A stretch of 64,000 nucleotides of DNA from Candidatus Gastranaerophilales bacterium (GTDB taxonomy: Bacteria; Cyanobacteriota; Vampirovibrionia; Gastranaerophilales; Gastranaerophilaceae). Each line of letters begins with the position of its first letter. Within the stretch, counting starts at the first letter, position 1. Under the pieces are notes generated by a model, which worked only from the letters and a program-made list of their open reading frames with translations, made no database searches and was not told the origin of the DNA. Both the position numbers and the translations under genes were made by a program. Where the stretch lies: positions 19,595 to 83,594 of the forward strand of contig CALURL010000008.1 in NCBI GenBank assembly GCA_944323155.1, in the 5' to 3' direction. Shown in pieces: positions 1 to 8,396 of the stretch.

Positions 1-953
1 TTGTCTTTAAACATTTGCAAAGAAGAATGATAAACATTAAACCTGAACGAATTGGAAGAATCATGCCTCATTGCAAAAATAGACAATACTCTTGCGCGTA
101 AAGAAGTTACAAACAACAAAGCCATAGTCATTAATGCAATAACAGCACCTATGATAGATAAATAAATTTGTTTGTAATTATTCCACAAAAATTTTGCAGA
201 AACAGCGAACATCAAAACCATTGCCGTCATTAGTCCAATATAAGAACCTCTGCAGCCGGTTAAGAATAATGTTATTACGCTCAACAAAGCTATAACCAGC
301 CAAACAAGTGAAAATTTATACTTTTTATCTGCTAAATAATATGCTGATAAGCCAAATATTGCAGGAATTCCAGCAAGAAGATACCCGCCGAATAAGTTTG
401 GATTAAAAGGTTTTAATGTTCCATAAACTCTTGTCATAACTTCTTCAGGGTTCAAAGATGAAACATCCTGCCAGGAAGAAATTTCTTCTACATGAGCGAA
501 ATTCTGCAAAAAACCTATAATTGACTCAAATCCGAGACACAAACCTATACAGCCAAGTATAAAAGGAATTTTAGATTTATTATCCTTTAAAAACTGAACC
601 ATTGACATATAAAAAGCTAAATAAGTAAAAGTTTTCATAAAGCCCTTAAAACTCAAATGAAACAGAGTTGAGCCAAACAGGCTTATGATAACAATCATAA
701 AATATGCTAAAAGCCACAGTTCAAAACTTTTACATTCAAGCCTTGCACCACGCACTGTAAAAAGCTTTATTATTGTCAGAAAGACAGTAATCAAAGCAAT
801 AAAACCGATTACGTCAGAAGACATAAAAGTAGACGTTAAATATACTGCAATTATCGATATGAAAATCAGTTTATCAATATTTTGCAAAAATAAACTGTTT
901 TCGTATAAATAATTCAATTTGTTTTGAGAAAAATTAATTATATTATTGAACAT
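1..953 (-). CDS. O-antigen ligase / IctB-like membrane protein, partial (C-terminus outside window)
   Basis: Reading the minus strand from the ATG at 953 gives about 317 codons with no stop before the window edge, so the C-terminus is missing. The protein is strongly hydrophobic with many membrane segments. It has the stretch GTLKPFNPNLFGGYL, an RGSYIGL motif and a later FRFNVYHSSLQMFKD segment. These match the Wzy_C/O-antigen ligase superfamily, including cyanobacterial IctB-type proteins. Such enzymes join or polymerise lipid-linked glycans at the periplasmic face of the inner membrane. IctB was once proposed as a bicarbonate transporter, but ligase/polymerase is the safer reading. The start overlaps the upstream DUF4330 gene by 11 bases, so the two are probably cotranscribed. 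Confidence 0.75.
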   Translation of the reverse strand, partial: MFNNIINFSQNKLNYLYENSLFLQNIDKLIFISIIAVYLTSTFMSSDVIGFIALITVFLTIIKLFTVRGARLECKSFELWLLAYFMIVIISLFGSTLFHLSFKGFMKTFTYLAFYMSMVQFLKDNKSKIPFILGCIGLCLGFESIIGFLQNFAHVEEISSWQDVSSLNPEEVMTRVYGTLKPFNPNLFGGYLLAGIPAIFGLSAYYLADKKYKFSLVWLVIALLSVITLFLTGCRGSYIGLMTAMVLMFAVSAKFLWNNYKQIYLSIIGAVIALMTMALLFVTSLRARVLSIFAMRHDSSNSFRFNVYHSSLQMFKD

Positions 954-1509
954 TGTCAGCTTCGTTAATAGATTTATCTAACTCTTTATCATCAGTAGAC
1001 TGCATTACGCGCAAATCAGAAACAGTTCCGGTAAATTTATAATCTTTACCTTCCAACGTAATAGGCAATCCCATTTTAACCTTGTTACCGCCAACAACAG
1101 CGCCGTCTTTAGTAATTTTTGCTGTATCAGTCAAAGTAACAAGAACATCATAAACATTTGCCTGTGAAAGGTCATCAACAACCATTACTTTATTTGTTTT
1201 CAAAACAGGAAGAACAACTTTTCTTCGATCAGCCTTTACATTGACTATATCAAGGTCAGAATATGGAACGTTTCTTATACTGATAAACGTTTTTTCGCCG
1301 GCTCTAATCGGCAAATCTTTACCTGTAAAAGTTATTCCTCTGATGTAAACCTGAAAAGAAATTTGAGAAGTTGCTTCAATCTGCTTTGCTGCAGTTTGTC
1401 TAAAATTTTTATAAGTAACAAAACCTACAGCCAGTGCAATAATAACACCTAAAATAATAATTAAATCAACTGGTTTAATTTTTTTTAGTGTTTCTAACAA
1501 ATTTTGCAT
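943..1509 (-). CDS. DUF4330-like membrane-anchored protein
   Basis: This is a 188-residue protein with one N-terminal membrane segment at about residues 15-34 (DLIIILGVIIALAVGFV) and a soluble, beta-rich remainder. The short cytosolic head followed by one helix and a beta-rich domain resembles DUF4330, known from Cyanobacteria and some Firmicutes. No function is established. It lies between a heptose-phosphate kinase (upstream) and a ligase/IctB-like gene (downstream, 11-base overlap), which suggests an envelope role. The ATG at 1509 is preceded on the minus strand by AGGAG, supporting this start. The DUF assignment is from pattern memory, so the family name is moderately sure and the envelope role is inferred. 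Confidence 0.6.
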   Translation of the reverse strand: MQNLLETLKKIKPVDLIIILGVIIALAVGFVTYKNFRQTAAKQIEATSQISFQVYIRGITFTGKDLPIRAGEKTFISIRNVPYSDLDIVNVKADRRKVVLPVLKTNKVMVVDDLSQANVYDVLVTLTDTAKITKDGAVVGGNKVKMGLPITLEGKDYKFTGTVSDLRVMQSTDDKELDKSINEADNVQ

Positions 1510-1536
1510 AAAAATTTCTCCTATTTTAGAATTTGT

Positions 1537-2541
1537 CTACAACTCTTTTACAGCTGCCAAAAGTTCATCTATTGTTGTTGTCGCGCAACCGAATTGACGA
1601 ACAACGATACTTGCTGCGATATTACCGATAATAGCAGCATACGCAGCATCAGCACCAGCTGCAAGAGCCAGCGTGTATACGGCAGTAACCGTATCTCCTG
1701 CACCTGTAACATCAAAAACTTCTGATTTATTGAATACAGGTATTTTTGTATAATTTTTATTCGGCCTTGTAACAAACATACCATCAGCCCCGCAAGTTAT
1801 CAAAATAGATTTTGCACTAGTTTGTTCTAACAGTTTGTCACCGGCTTTTTTTAAATCGTCTTCACTATTAATAAAAAATCCGACAGATTTTTGCGTATCA
1901 GGAAGATTAGGCGTCATTGACGTAATATTTTTATATGTATCTAAATCTTTTTGAGCATCAACCACAACTATTTTATTGTGTTTATTAGCAAGTTCAATTG
2001 TTTTTTCTATAATTTTCGGGGTCAAAGTTCCTATATGATAATTTGAAAGAATAACTGCATCATGTATCGGGATTGCTTTTTCAATATTTTCAAGCACTTT
2101 TGCTTCAACATCAGGTGCCAAAAAGCCATCTGTTTGACGGTCAATACGAACAATCTGCTGTGTAATAGATGTTGTAATAGAACCTGAAATTCTTGTTTTA
2201 GTTGTAGTTTTTCGAGTTTTGTCAACAACAATGTATTCACAATTAACATTAGCTTTTTCGAAAGTTTCTCTCAATTGTTCTGCCTGAAAATCTTCACCGC
2301 AAACTCCTATAACAGAAACTTTACCGTTATTAAGCGTTGAAACGTTATGAGCCGCGTTAGAGGCAGCACCAAGAATAAGTTTTGTATTGGAATGACGAAG
2401 AATTAAAACAGGAGCTTCACGGGAAATCCGTTCTGCATCACCGTAAACCATCTCATCTATAGCTAAATCGCCAACAACCAACACTTTGGGTTCACACAAT
2501 TTTTTTATATAAGAAATAATTTGTTCTCTATTCACAAACAT
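1537..2541 (-). CDS. hldE: D-glycero-beta-D-manno-heptose-7-phosphate kinase (HldE/RfaE kinase domain only)
   Basis: This PfkB/ribokinase-family sugar kinase is expected to phosphorylate D-glycero-D-manno-heptose 7-phosphate at C1 for lipopolysaccharide core synthesis. Visible marks are KVLVVGDLAIDEMVYGDAERISREAP near the N-terminus, a GAASNAAHN glycine-rich stretch and the C-terminal DVTGAGDTV catalytic/anion-hole motif. The length (334 residues) fits the kinase domain alone. The cytidylyl/adenylyltransferase domain of the bifunctional HldE is absent, so a separate partner is expected elsewhere. I chose the ATG at 2541 because GGAAGAAG lies just upstream. An in-frame ATG at 2589 has no ribosome site. 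The gene lies 27 bases before the DUF4330 gene, so they are probably cotranscribed. Confidence 0.85.
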   Translation of the reverse strand: MFVNREQIISYIKKLCEPKVLVVGDLAIDEMVYGDAERISREAPVLILRHSNTKLILGAASNAAHNVSTLNNGKVSVIGVCGEDFQAEQLRETFEKANVNCEYIVVDKTRKTTTKTRISGSITTSITQQIVRIDRQTDGFLAPDVEAKVLENIEKAIPIHDAVILSNYHIGTLTPKIIEKTIELANKHNKIVVVDAQKDLDTYKNITSMTPNLPDTQKSVGFFINSEDDLKKAGDKLLEQTSAKSILITCGADGMFVTRPNKNYTKIPVFNKSEVFDVTGAGDTVTAVYTLALAAGADAAYAAIIGNIAASIVVRQFGCATTTIDELLAAVKEL

Positions 2542-2659
2542 AACTATCTTCTTCCAAGGATATGTTACCACAAACAAAATTTTTAGCAAAATAGAGTAAA
2601 AACTTCCATTCTGGAAGTTTTTAACAAGTAGTTTTAATTTTAAAAATTTAATACATACT

Positions 2660-3466
2660 TTACCATGGATAATCGTCTTTTATCTGCCAGCCGTCATACT
2701 GGATAAGACCACCACACCAAGCGCCTGAAAACTTATTATTTGAGTCATATTTACATCCTCTGGCACCATTCAACAAATTCTCTCTTGTTTGGCCTATCCC
2801 ATACATATTAATTTTCGATGAATTTGGTTCAATTATTAAAGTAAAAACATCTCTTCCATAAATATTAGGACCTTTTTTACCATTTATGTCAACCATAATA
2901 AAAATTATATAACCATATTTTGTAACACCGCCATGATTGGCGCCACCATCATTATCATAAGCTAATTTAACTACCATACCATCATTCATTATAAAACGAT
3001 AATCGTTATAACTTGATTGATTCGCAGACACACGTAGCGAGCCGTCACGATTATATATTTCATAAGAACACTTTGTTCTTCCTGATGTACCAGAGGGGCA
3101 ATTTTCTACTTTTTTAATATTTGGGATTAAATATTTATTTGCAAAATTGTTCAAAGCACTATTAGTTTCTGAGGCATCCAGCCCGCTAACATACCCCCAG
3201 CCGGACATATCGCCGTAATCCTTCTGTGCCATAACAAGTGCCTGACTTATTGTTGTATAAGCTTTCTTTAATTGAGTTACTGTTACATTTTTTTGATAAT
3301 TTAAAATTACAGAAGGTAAGGTCATTGCAGCAACAACACCTATAATTCCTAAAGTTATCAAAACTTCCGCTAAAGTAAATCCTAGTGACTTCTTAAATTT
3401 AATACATACAATATCACTACTATAACAAGTATATGTAGGTTGGGCTTTCAGCCCAACAAATTTCAA
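2660..3466 (-). CDS. Type IV pilin-like prepilin, probably translated from an upstream phase-variable start
   Basis: The class marker is GFTLAEVLITLGIIGVVAAM: prepilin peptidase cleavage after Gly, N-methyl-Phe, Glu+5 and a hydrophobic helix. A globular domain with several cysteines follows, ending YDGWQIKDDYPW. It could be a pilus or pseudopilus subunit. The only start in this frame is a TTG at 3466 with a weak ribosome site. The stretch from there reads through a dispersed hairpin repeat (3433-3460), so the leader is odd and long. A far better start, ATG at 3534 with AAAGGAGG five bases upstream, lies in another frame beyond a 10-G tract. One extra G, or two fewer, would fuse it to this frame. 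As sequenced, expression from that start would be off. Confidence 0.8.
   Translation of the reverse strand: MKFVGLKAQPTYTCYSSDIVCIKFKKSLGFTLAEVLITLGIIGVVAAMTLPSVILNYQKNVTVTQLKKAYTTISQALVMAQKDYGDMSGWGYVSGLDASETNSALNNFANKYLIPNIKKVENCPSGTSGRTKCSYEIYNRDGSLRVSANQSSYNDYRFIMNDGMVVKLAYDNDGGANHGGVTKYGYIIFIMVDINGKKGPNIYGRDVFTLIIEPNSSKINMYGIGQTRENLLNGARGCKYDSNNKFSGAWCGGLIQYDGWQIKDDYPW
3433..3460. repeat. Dispersed hairpin repeat, type 1 (TTTCA loop), copy 1
   Basis: The core is GTTGGGC-TTTCA-GCCCAAC preceded by ATGTAG. It matches 63629-63656 in 27 of 28 bases; the difference (GGTTGGG against GATTGGG) removes one outer stem pair. It lies within the 5' part of the pilin frame. Confidence 0.85.
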
Positions 3467-3480
3467 TATATTACCTGAAA

Positions 3481-3534
3481 CTACCTCTGCGCCTGTGCCC
3501 CCCCCCCGTGAGCACGTCTTATCTCTTTGTACAT
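3481..3534 (-). other. Short leader reading frame with perfect Shine-Dalgarno, containing the G10 tract
   Basis: On the minus strand, AAAGGAGGAATTT precedes ATG at 3534. The frame reads MYKEIRRAHGGGAQAQR and stops at 3481-3483. The G10 tract encodes the three glycines. The distance from this ATG to the pilin-frame TTG at 3466 is 68 bases, so a +1 or -2 change in the tract joins the two frames with no intervening stop. It is probably the true 5' end of the pilin gene in the off state. Confidence 0.6.
3498..3507 (-). repeat. Mononucleotide tract, 10 G on the minus strand
   Basis: Ten consecutive C on the plus strand in AT-rich surroundings, flanked as CAC(G)10CAC when read on the minus strand. 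It lies between a strong ribosome site/ATG and the pilin frame, the usual position of a slipped-strand contingency tract. Confidence 0.9.
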
Positions 3535-3576
3535 AAATTCCTCCTTTATTTTATATATTAATATTATAAAATATGA

Positions 3577-3606
3577 TTGAATTTTTTACAAGATATTGTA
3601 TATAAT
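3577..3606 (+). promoter_or_regulatory. Promoter of nagA, leaderless type
   Basis: TTGAAT at 3577-3582, an 18-base spacer, and TATAAT at 3601-3606. The ATG at 3613 lies six bases after the -10 box, where transcription would start, and there is no Shine-Dalgarno. Confidence 0.65.
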
Positions 3607-3612
3607 GAAAAT

Positions 3613-4527
3613 ATGATTTACAAAACAAAACTAATAATAGAACAACATTTTCATGGCTGCTTTGGAATTGATTTCAATACTGCTTCTGTTGATGATATTC
3701 TAGATTTGTCTAAAGAAATTTTGAAATACGGTATTGGCGGAATTTTTCCGACCATAGTAACTGATACAGTTGAAAACACAAAACAAGCTATAACAAATAT
3801 TAAAAAGGCCAGCGAAAAACAAACTGCTGATATGGCTAAAATTTTAGGGATTCACCTTGAAGGCATATTCTTAAACCCTGAAAAAAAAGGAATTCATAAT
3901 TCAGAACTTTTTCTAAAACCGACAATTGAGAATTACAAACTTATTGAAGATGATTTTATAAAAATTCAAACCCTTGCTCCGGAATTAGATGAAAATCTTG
4001 AGTTATGTAAATATTTAACAAACAGAGGCATAAAAGTCCATGCCGGTCACTGTATAGGCGGAGATTTGACGGAATGCACAGGAGTAACGCATCTTTTTAA
4101 CGCAATGTCAGGAGTTGCACACAGGGAGAAATCAACTGCGCTTTCTGCTCTTATAAACGACAATATTTATACTGAAATTATTGCAGACGGCGTACATGTC
4201 TGTGATGACGCTTTAACTTTAACATTCAAAACAAAACCCGCAGATAAAATTATATTAATTAGCGACTGCCTTCCAATTACAAAAAGCAGCTTAAAAGAAA
4301 CGGTATTTGCAGGAGAAAAAGTATATTATGACGGTATAAAAGCGACTTCAAAAGAAGGGACAATTGCCGGAAGTACAACACTTTTGCCAGACATAATTAA
4401 ACGCCTCGCAAAAGTAAAATTGTTTAATCCAGAATATATTAATAATCCATACAGATACCATAATATAGATTTAAACGGACATCTTGAATGGGATGACGAT
4501 TGGAATTTGATTAATGTTTTATGCTAG
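3613..4527 (+). CDS. nagA: N-acetylglucosamine-6-phosphate deacetylase
   Basis: This cytosolic amidohydrolase converts GlcNAc-6-P to GlcN-6-P and acetate, for amino-sugar use or cell-wall recycling. Family landmarks are all present in order: HFHG metal site, LEGIFL with the metal-binding Glu, HAGHCIGG, THLFNAM, ADGVHV, the catalytic Asp in LISDC and IAGSTTLLPDI. At 304 residues it is shorter than most NagA proteins (about 380), because it lacks much of the N-terminal beta-sandwich part. I start at 3613 because a clear TATAAT box sits six bases upstream, which puts the further-upstream TTG at 3577 inside the promoter. deoB follows after 33 bases, so they may be cotranscribed. Function is well supported. 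Confidence 0.88.
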   Translation: MIYKTKLIIEQHFHGCFGIDFNTASVDDILDLSKEILKYGIGGIFPTIVTDTVENTKQAITNIKKASEKQTADMAKILGIHLEGIFLNPEKKGIHNSELFLKPTIENYKLIEDDFIKIQTLAPELDENLELCKYLTNRGIKVHAGHCIGGDLTECTGVTHLFNAMSGVAHREKSTALSALINDNIYTEIIADGVHVCDDALTLTFKTKPADKIILISDCLPITKSSLKETVFAGEKVYYDGIKATSKEGTIAGSTTLLPDIIKRLAKVKLFNPEYINNPYRYHNIDLNGHLEWDDDWNLINVLC

Positions 4528-4560
4528 AATAGTAGACTAATAATAGAAAAGGGGTAAAAC

Positions 4561-5730
4561 GTGAAAAGAGCAATTTGTATGGTTATTGATTCAATGGGTA
4601 TAGGCGCAATGCCGGATTGTGAAAAGTTCAATGATATTCCGCAATGCAATACCCTCAAAAATGTATGCGAATTTAATAATGGACTTAATGTTCCTGTTAT
4701 GCAGAAAATGGGGCTTGGAAATATTCAAGACTTTATGGGGATTGCAAAAGAAGAAAACCCTATTGCACAATACGGGACAATGGAAGAAAAATCAAACGGG
4801 AAAGATACCACAACAGGTCACTGGGAAATGGCAGGGGTAATTTCTGAAAAACCTTTCGCAACATACCCGCAAGGTTTTCCTGACGAGCTTATAGAAAAAT
4901 TTATCGAAGAAACAAATTGCGGCGGAGTTCTTGCAAATCGTCCGGCATCTGGAACTGCAATTATTGCAGAACTTAACGATGAACACCATAAAACAAAATT
5001 TCCAATAGTTTATACAAGTGCAGACAGCGTGTTTCAAATAGCTCTTGATACTGATTTAATTCCGCTTGAAACCCTTTATAAATGGTGCAAAATCGCAAGA
5101 AAAATTCTTGATGAAGGAGATTACAACGTTTCAAGAGTTATAGCAAGACCATACAAAGTAATCGACGGTAAACCTACAAGAATTTCCAAAGACAGACGTG
5201 ATTACTCTATGATTCCTCCTCATAATCTTCTAAACGAAATTCAAGAAAAAGGCGGCAAAGTTATTGCAATAGGGAAAATTGAAGACATTTTTTCAAAATC
5301 CGGGATTACTCATGCAATACATACAGGCTCAAATAAAGAAGGCCTTGAATTAACTTTAAAAGCCGTTAAAAATGAACTTGATTTAGACAAAATTCAGGTT
5401 GCAGATTGCGGGAATGAAGATTTTGAATTTATCTTCACCAACCTTGTTGATACTGATATGCTTTACGGCCACAGAAACGACGCAAAAGGTTATGGCAAAG
5501 CAATTGAAGAAGTTGACACTTACCTGAAAAGTATTCTTGAAAACCTAAAAGACGATGATATTCTGATAATAACAGCTGATCACGGATGTGATCCTACAGT
5601 ACCGGGAACAGACCATACAAGAGAATATGTACCTATTTTAATATACGGAAAAAAACTCGAAAGCAAAAATTTGGGATTAATTAAAGGCTTTGACTTTATT
5701 GCGGAAGTTGTAAAAAAACATTTATTTTAA
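4561..5730 (+). CDS. deoB: Phosphopentomutase
   Basis: This alkaline-phosphatase-superfamily enzyme interconverts (deoxy)ribose 1-phosphate and 5-phosphate in nucleoside salvage. It has the N-terminal metal aspartate in MVIDSMGIGAMPD, the STTGHWE-like segment GKDTTTGHWEMAG carrying the phosphorylated Thr, and the C-terminal metal ligands in TADHGCDPTVPGTDHTREY. Its length (389 residues) is typical. The start is GTG at 4561, with AAAGGGG eight bases upstream. Together with nagA it forms a small sugar-phosphate salvage pair, and a uridine kinase lies elsewhere in the window. Confidence 0.95.
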   Translation: MKRAICMVIDSMGIGAMPDCEKFNDIPQCNTLKNVCEFNNGLNVPVMQKMGLGNIQDFMGIAKEENPIAQYGTMEEKSNGKDTTTGHWEMAGVISEKPFATYPQGFPDELIEKFIEETNCGGVLANRPASGTAIIAELNDEHHKTKFPIVYTSADSVFQIALDTDLIPLETLYKWCKIARKILDEGDYNVSRVIARPYKVIDGKPTRISKDRRDYSMIPPHNLLNEIQEKGGKVIAIGKIEDIFSKSGITHAIHTGSNKEGLELTLKAVKNELDLDKIQVADCGNEDFEFIFTNLVDTDMLYGHRNDAKGYGKAIEEVDTYLKSILENLKDDDILIITADHGCDPTVPGTDHTREYVPILIYGKKLESKNLGLIKGFDFIAEVVKKHLF

Positions 5731-5820
5731 TGATTTACAATTGAAATTTTAAATTTTTAGGTTATAATAGCTTTGTGAAAAATTTTCACACACTAATAAA
5801 TAATATAAGGAGAAAAGAAA

Positions 5821-5997
5821 ATGACAGTAAAAATTAACGACGGATGCATCGGATGCGGCGCTTGCGCATCAATTTGTGAAGAAGTATTTACAGTAGATGA
5901 TGTTGCTACAGTTAACGAAGCTGCAGTTGAAGCAAACATGGATTGTGTTAAAGAAGCTGCAGAATCTTGCCCTGTTGGCGTTATCGAAATTGAATAG
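5821..5997 (+). CDS. Small single-cluster [4Fe-4S] ferredoxin
   Basis: This 58-residue acidic electron carrier has cluster ligands Cys9, Cys12 and Cys15 (CIGCGAC) plus Cys50 in the CPVGVI motif. Cys19 and Cys42 sit where Thermotoga-type ferredoxins form a disulfide, so one [4Fe-4S] cluster is expected rather than two. AAGGAG lies nine bases before the ATG and a strong hairpin terminator follows, so it is a single-gene transcript unit. In an anaerobe it would carry low-potential electrons, for example for the many radical SAM enzymes here; that last link is inferred. Confidence 0.93.
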   Translation: MTVKINDGCIGCGACASICEEVFTVDDVATVNEAAVEANMDCVKEAAESCPVGVIEIE

Positions 5998-6017
5998 TTA
6001 TAAAAAAAATATTTTTT

Positions 6018-6054
6018 AAATAACCGTAAGATTTTATCTTACGGTTATTTTTTT
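6018..6054. terminator. Bidirectional intrinsic terminator after ferredoxin
   Basis: A perfect 13-bp stem (AAATAACCGTAAG and its complement) with a 7-base loop and T-runs on both sides. It serves the ferredoxin on the plus strand and the convergent gene ending at 6053. Confidence 0.85.
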
Positions 6055-6538
6055 ATTGAGGAAGTTCACATTCAAAATTAATTTTTACAATCTTTGAATT
6101 ATGTCCGGCAGAAGAATAAACAGTATTTCCCTGTTCATCAATAAATGATATTGGAGTACATATATATTTGTTTGTCACTGCAGGCTGGTTTGAAGGTCTT
6201 TCAGTTTGTTTTCTTCGTTCAAAATCATTCAGAATATCTCTAACTCTGCTTTCTATTCTAGAATCAATATTTGATTCCAGACGGGATATCTCCATTCTTG
6301 TATCATTTCTCAGCCTATCGAATTCTGAACGATCAAACTCGCCTGATGAATGAGAATTATCATCATAGTTTCTATCATAATGGTCAGGGACAACTCTATC
6401 CTGTTCAGACTGATGAGAATTTTCTGTATTTTTAGCTTTATCAGCCATCATTGGAGCACTTATAATCATTACAATTCCAAGCACAATCACAAATATTATA
6501 CCGACACCCATAGCGGATATTGCTTTTCGTTTTGCCAT
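6053..6538 (-). CDS. Membrane-anchored hypothetical protein with charged coiled-coil-like region
   Basis: I do not recognise this family. The 161-residue protein has a short basic head, one membrane helix at about residues 8-30 (GVGIIFVIVLGIVMIISAP), a polar Asp/Ser/His-rich linker and an Arg/Glu-rich helical stretch (RLRNDTRMEISRLESNIDSRIESRVRDIL) that may form a coiled coil. A short C-terminal segment with two cysteines follows (YICTPISFIDEQGN and FECELPQ). I start at 6538 because CGGAGGG precedes that ATG; an in-frame ATG at 6556 has no ribosome site. It lies alone between terminators. Confidence 0.65.
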   Translation of the reverse strand: MAKRKAISAMGVGIIFVIVLGIVMIISAPMMADKAKNTENSHQSEQDRVVPDHYDRNYDDNSHSSGEFDRSEFDRLRNDTRMEISRLESNIDSRIESRVRDILNDFERRKQTERPSNQPAVTNKYICTPISFIDEQGNTVYSSAGHNSKIVKINFECELPQ

Positions 6539-6587
6539 AAACCCTCCGTTTATCATTATTATTGAAAATTATAACACAGCCACTAAA

Positions 6588-6623
6588 AAATAAGCTCATA
6601 TAGAATAATGAGCTTATTTAGAA
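6588..6623 (-). terminator. Terminator of pckA
   Basis: A 12-bp stem AAATAAGCTCAT / ATGAGCTTATTT at 6588-6619, with a T-run on the minus strand after it. It sits just past the pckA stop. Confidence 0.75.
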
Positions 6624-6624
6624 A

Positions 6625-8274
6625 TTATAATTTTATTTGAGCGACAACATCTTCGAGTGCCTGTAAAGCATCGGGCGGAAGTTTATCAACACCGTTTTTC
6701 TCTGTTTCACGTGATTTTATGAAGTTTATTCTGTCATTCATACGCGCAATAAATTGCTCTGCGTAATTTTTATCTGCAAAAGAAGTATTAAAACCTTCAA
6801 TATCCATAATTTCAATATCAGAAAAGTTTTCCCACTTATGAAAATTAGCCCGAGCCTCTACAATAGCTTCAATTATGCCTAAAGTATGTGCTGGTTTAAC
6901 TTTTTCCCCCATAAATTCACCGGTATTCAGGATATAACAATCAACGCCGTCAGAAATTAACTGTTTAAATCTTTCGTAATCAATAGAAAGCGGATATACT
7001 CTAAACGGATTTGCATAAGGTTCAACAACAAGAGCATCAGGATCAACTCCTTGCGCAAGTCTTTCGGCTGATGAACGTTTTGTTGCAAGCGTAGCACCCA
7101 TTGCAGCACCTAAAGAAGCTCCTGAAAGTTTAATTACAGGAGGAATTGTAGGATCTTTCATTAACCAGAAAATTGCATTAATCGGTTCATTAATTCTGTC
7201 AACTCTATTTGGAGTCCACAATTTTGATTTAACCGCACGCCCGTTACCGTTTCGAATATCTTCTGTAATAGAGACAATCTTTCCGTTGCTCAATTGTATA
7301 GCTCCAACATTTTGCTGAGTAAGAATATATTTGTTATCCTCACATCCAATTGGATAATCAGCAGTTTTATCAAAATACGCAGGCTCTAATGCTATTGAAT
7401 ATTTGTCATGAACATTAATTATAAAAGCATCGTCGTGTAATACAGTAATATCATATTTATTGTTATGTTTTGCATGAGTTATGGTTGATTTGCCGGAGCC
7501 TGAAAGACCAAATACAGCAGCTTGAAAAGATTTTCCATTATCGAGATTATATCGTTTCATACCGCCATGGCATGAGGCATAGCCATTACGGGAAGCGGCA
7601 CCCCATGCAAGAGTTAAGGTACCTTTTTTATGTTCACCTAAATATCTCATACCCAAAATTGCGGCACAATTGTGCTCAGGATCAAAAAATGTTAATCCGT
7701 AAGGGAAATCAGGATGAGACCAGTCAGGATCTGAAAATACAAATATATCTCCTTCCGGAAGTTCTCTGGATTTAGAATACATTTTATCATATTCCTCATT
7801 GAAATACTGAAAATTCAACATCCAGGAATAAATTGTATTCTCAAAACATTCCGGAATAAGAAGATGAGCCTTTATCATAAAGTCTTCATCCAGTCCGACA
7901 ACAACCTGAGCTTTATACATAATCCTGTCACGCGTATTGTAAACAGCTTCTCTGATTATAGGCAGTAAGTATGCTAAATCGCAATTAGGTTCCCCGACAA
8001 TTCTTCTTGCTGCAGTACAGCGTCCGACAACCGCTCCGTCATTAAATAACAACTGATTAGCCTTTCTAGGAAGACCTATTTTTTCAGGATTAAAAACAGG
8101 CATTCCTGTGAGTTCAACCGTTCCTGGGCTGTTTTTTGCAAGCTTATAAGCCTCGGCAACAGAACTTATTTCCCTCACATTATTCCCGAAAAACGGTGCA
8201 GTAATTGTTGTACGCGCGGCTGAATAATATTTTTTTAACTCATCATTATTCGTAAAAAACTCTTTTGTTGCCAT
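6625..8274 (-). CDS. pckA: Phosphoenolpyruvate carboxykinase (ATP-type)
   Basis: It interconverts oxaloacetate + ATP and phosphoenolpyruvate + CO2 + ADP. In a fermenter it may run toward oxaloacetate. The P-loop GLSGSGKST at about residue 253, the HDDAF metal/kinase-2 motif and a preceding HGGMKRYN segment identify the ATP-PEPCK family. The 549-residue length fits, although the N-terminal half diverges from enterobacterial PckA. AAAGGAG seven bases before the ATG supports the start. A terminator follows. The divergent neighbour is ilvD, whose promoter lies in the short gap between them. Confidence 0.88.
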   Translation of the reverse strand: MATKEFFTNNDELKKYYSAARTTITAPFFGNNVREISSVAEAYKLAKNSPGTVELTGMPVFNPEKIGLPRKANQLLFNDGAVVGRCTAARRIVGEPNCDLAYLLPIIREAVYNTRDRIMYKAQVVVGLDEDFMIKAHLLIPECFENTIYSWMLNFQYFNEEYDKMYSKSRELPEGDIFVFSDPDWSHPDFPYGLTFFDPEHNCAAILGMRYLGEHKKGTLTLAWGAASRNGYASCHGGMKRYNLDNGKSFQAAVFGLSGSGKSTITHAKHNNKYDITVLHDDAFIINVHDKYSIALEPAYFDKTADYPIGCEDNKYILTQQNVGAIQLSNGKIVSITEDIRNGNGRAVKSKLWTPNRVDRINEPINAIFWLMKDPTIPPVIKLSGASLGAAMGATLATKRSSAERLAQGVDPDALVVEPYANPFRVYPLSIDYERFKQLISDGVDCYILNTGEFMGEKVKPAHTLGIIEAIVEARANFHKWENFSDIEIMDIEGFNTSFADKNYAEQFIARMNDRINFIKSRETEKNGVDKLPPDALQALEDVVAQIKL

Positions 8275-8384
8275 TATTTCTCCTTTTATTGAATAAAAAT
8301 GGAATATTAATTTCTAACTATATTAACATTATTTGCAAAAACTTACAAGAAAAAGAAAACTGTTCCGAATTTTTAATCTTGATA

Positions 8385-8390
8385 TATAAT
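8385..8390 (+). promoter_or_regulatory. -10 box of ilvD, leaderless type
   Basis: TATAAT, six bases before the ATG at 8397, with no Shine-Dalgarno between. The -35 is weak (TTCCGA-like at 8363-8368, spacer 16). Confidence 0.55.
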
Positions 8391-8396
8391 AGATTT

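Noticed and set aside
685..912. 75-codon open frame on the plus strand
   Set aside because: It lies opposite the ligase/IctB-like gene on the minus strand, whose protein is clearly conserved in type; the plus frame has no ribosome site or domain.
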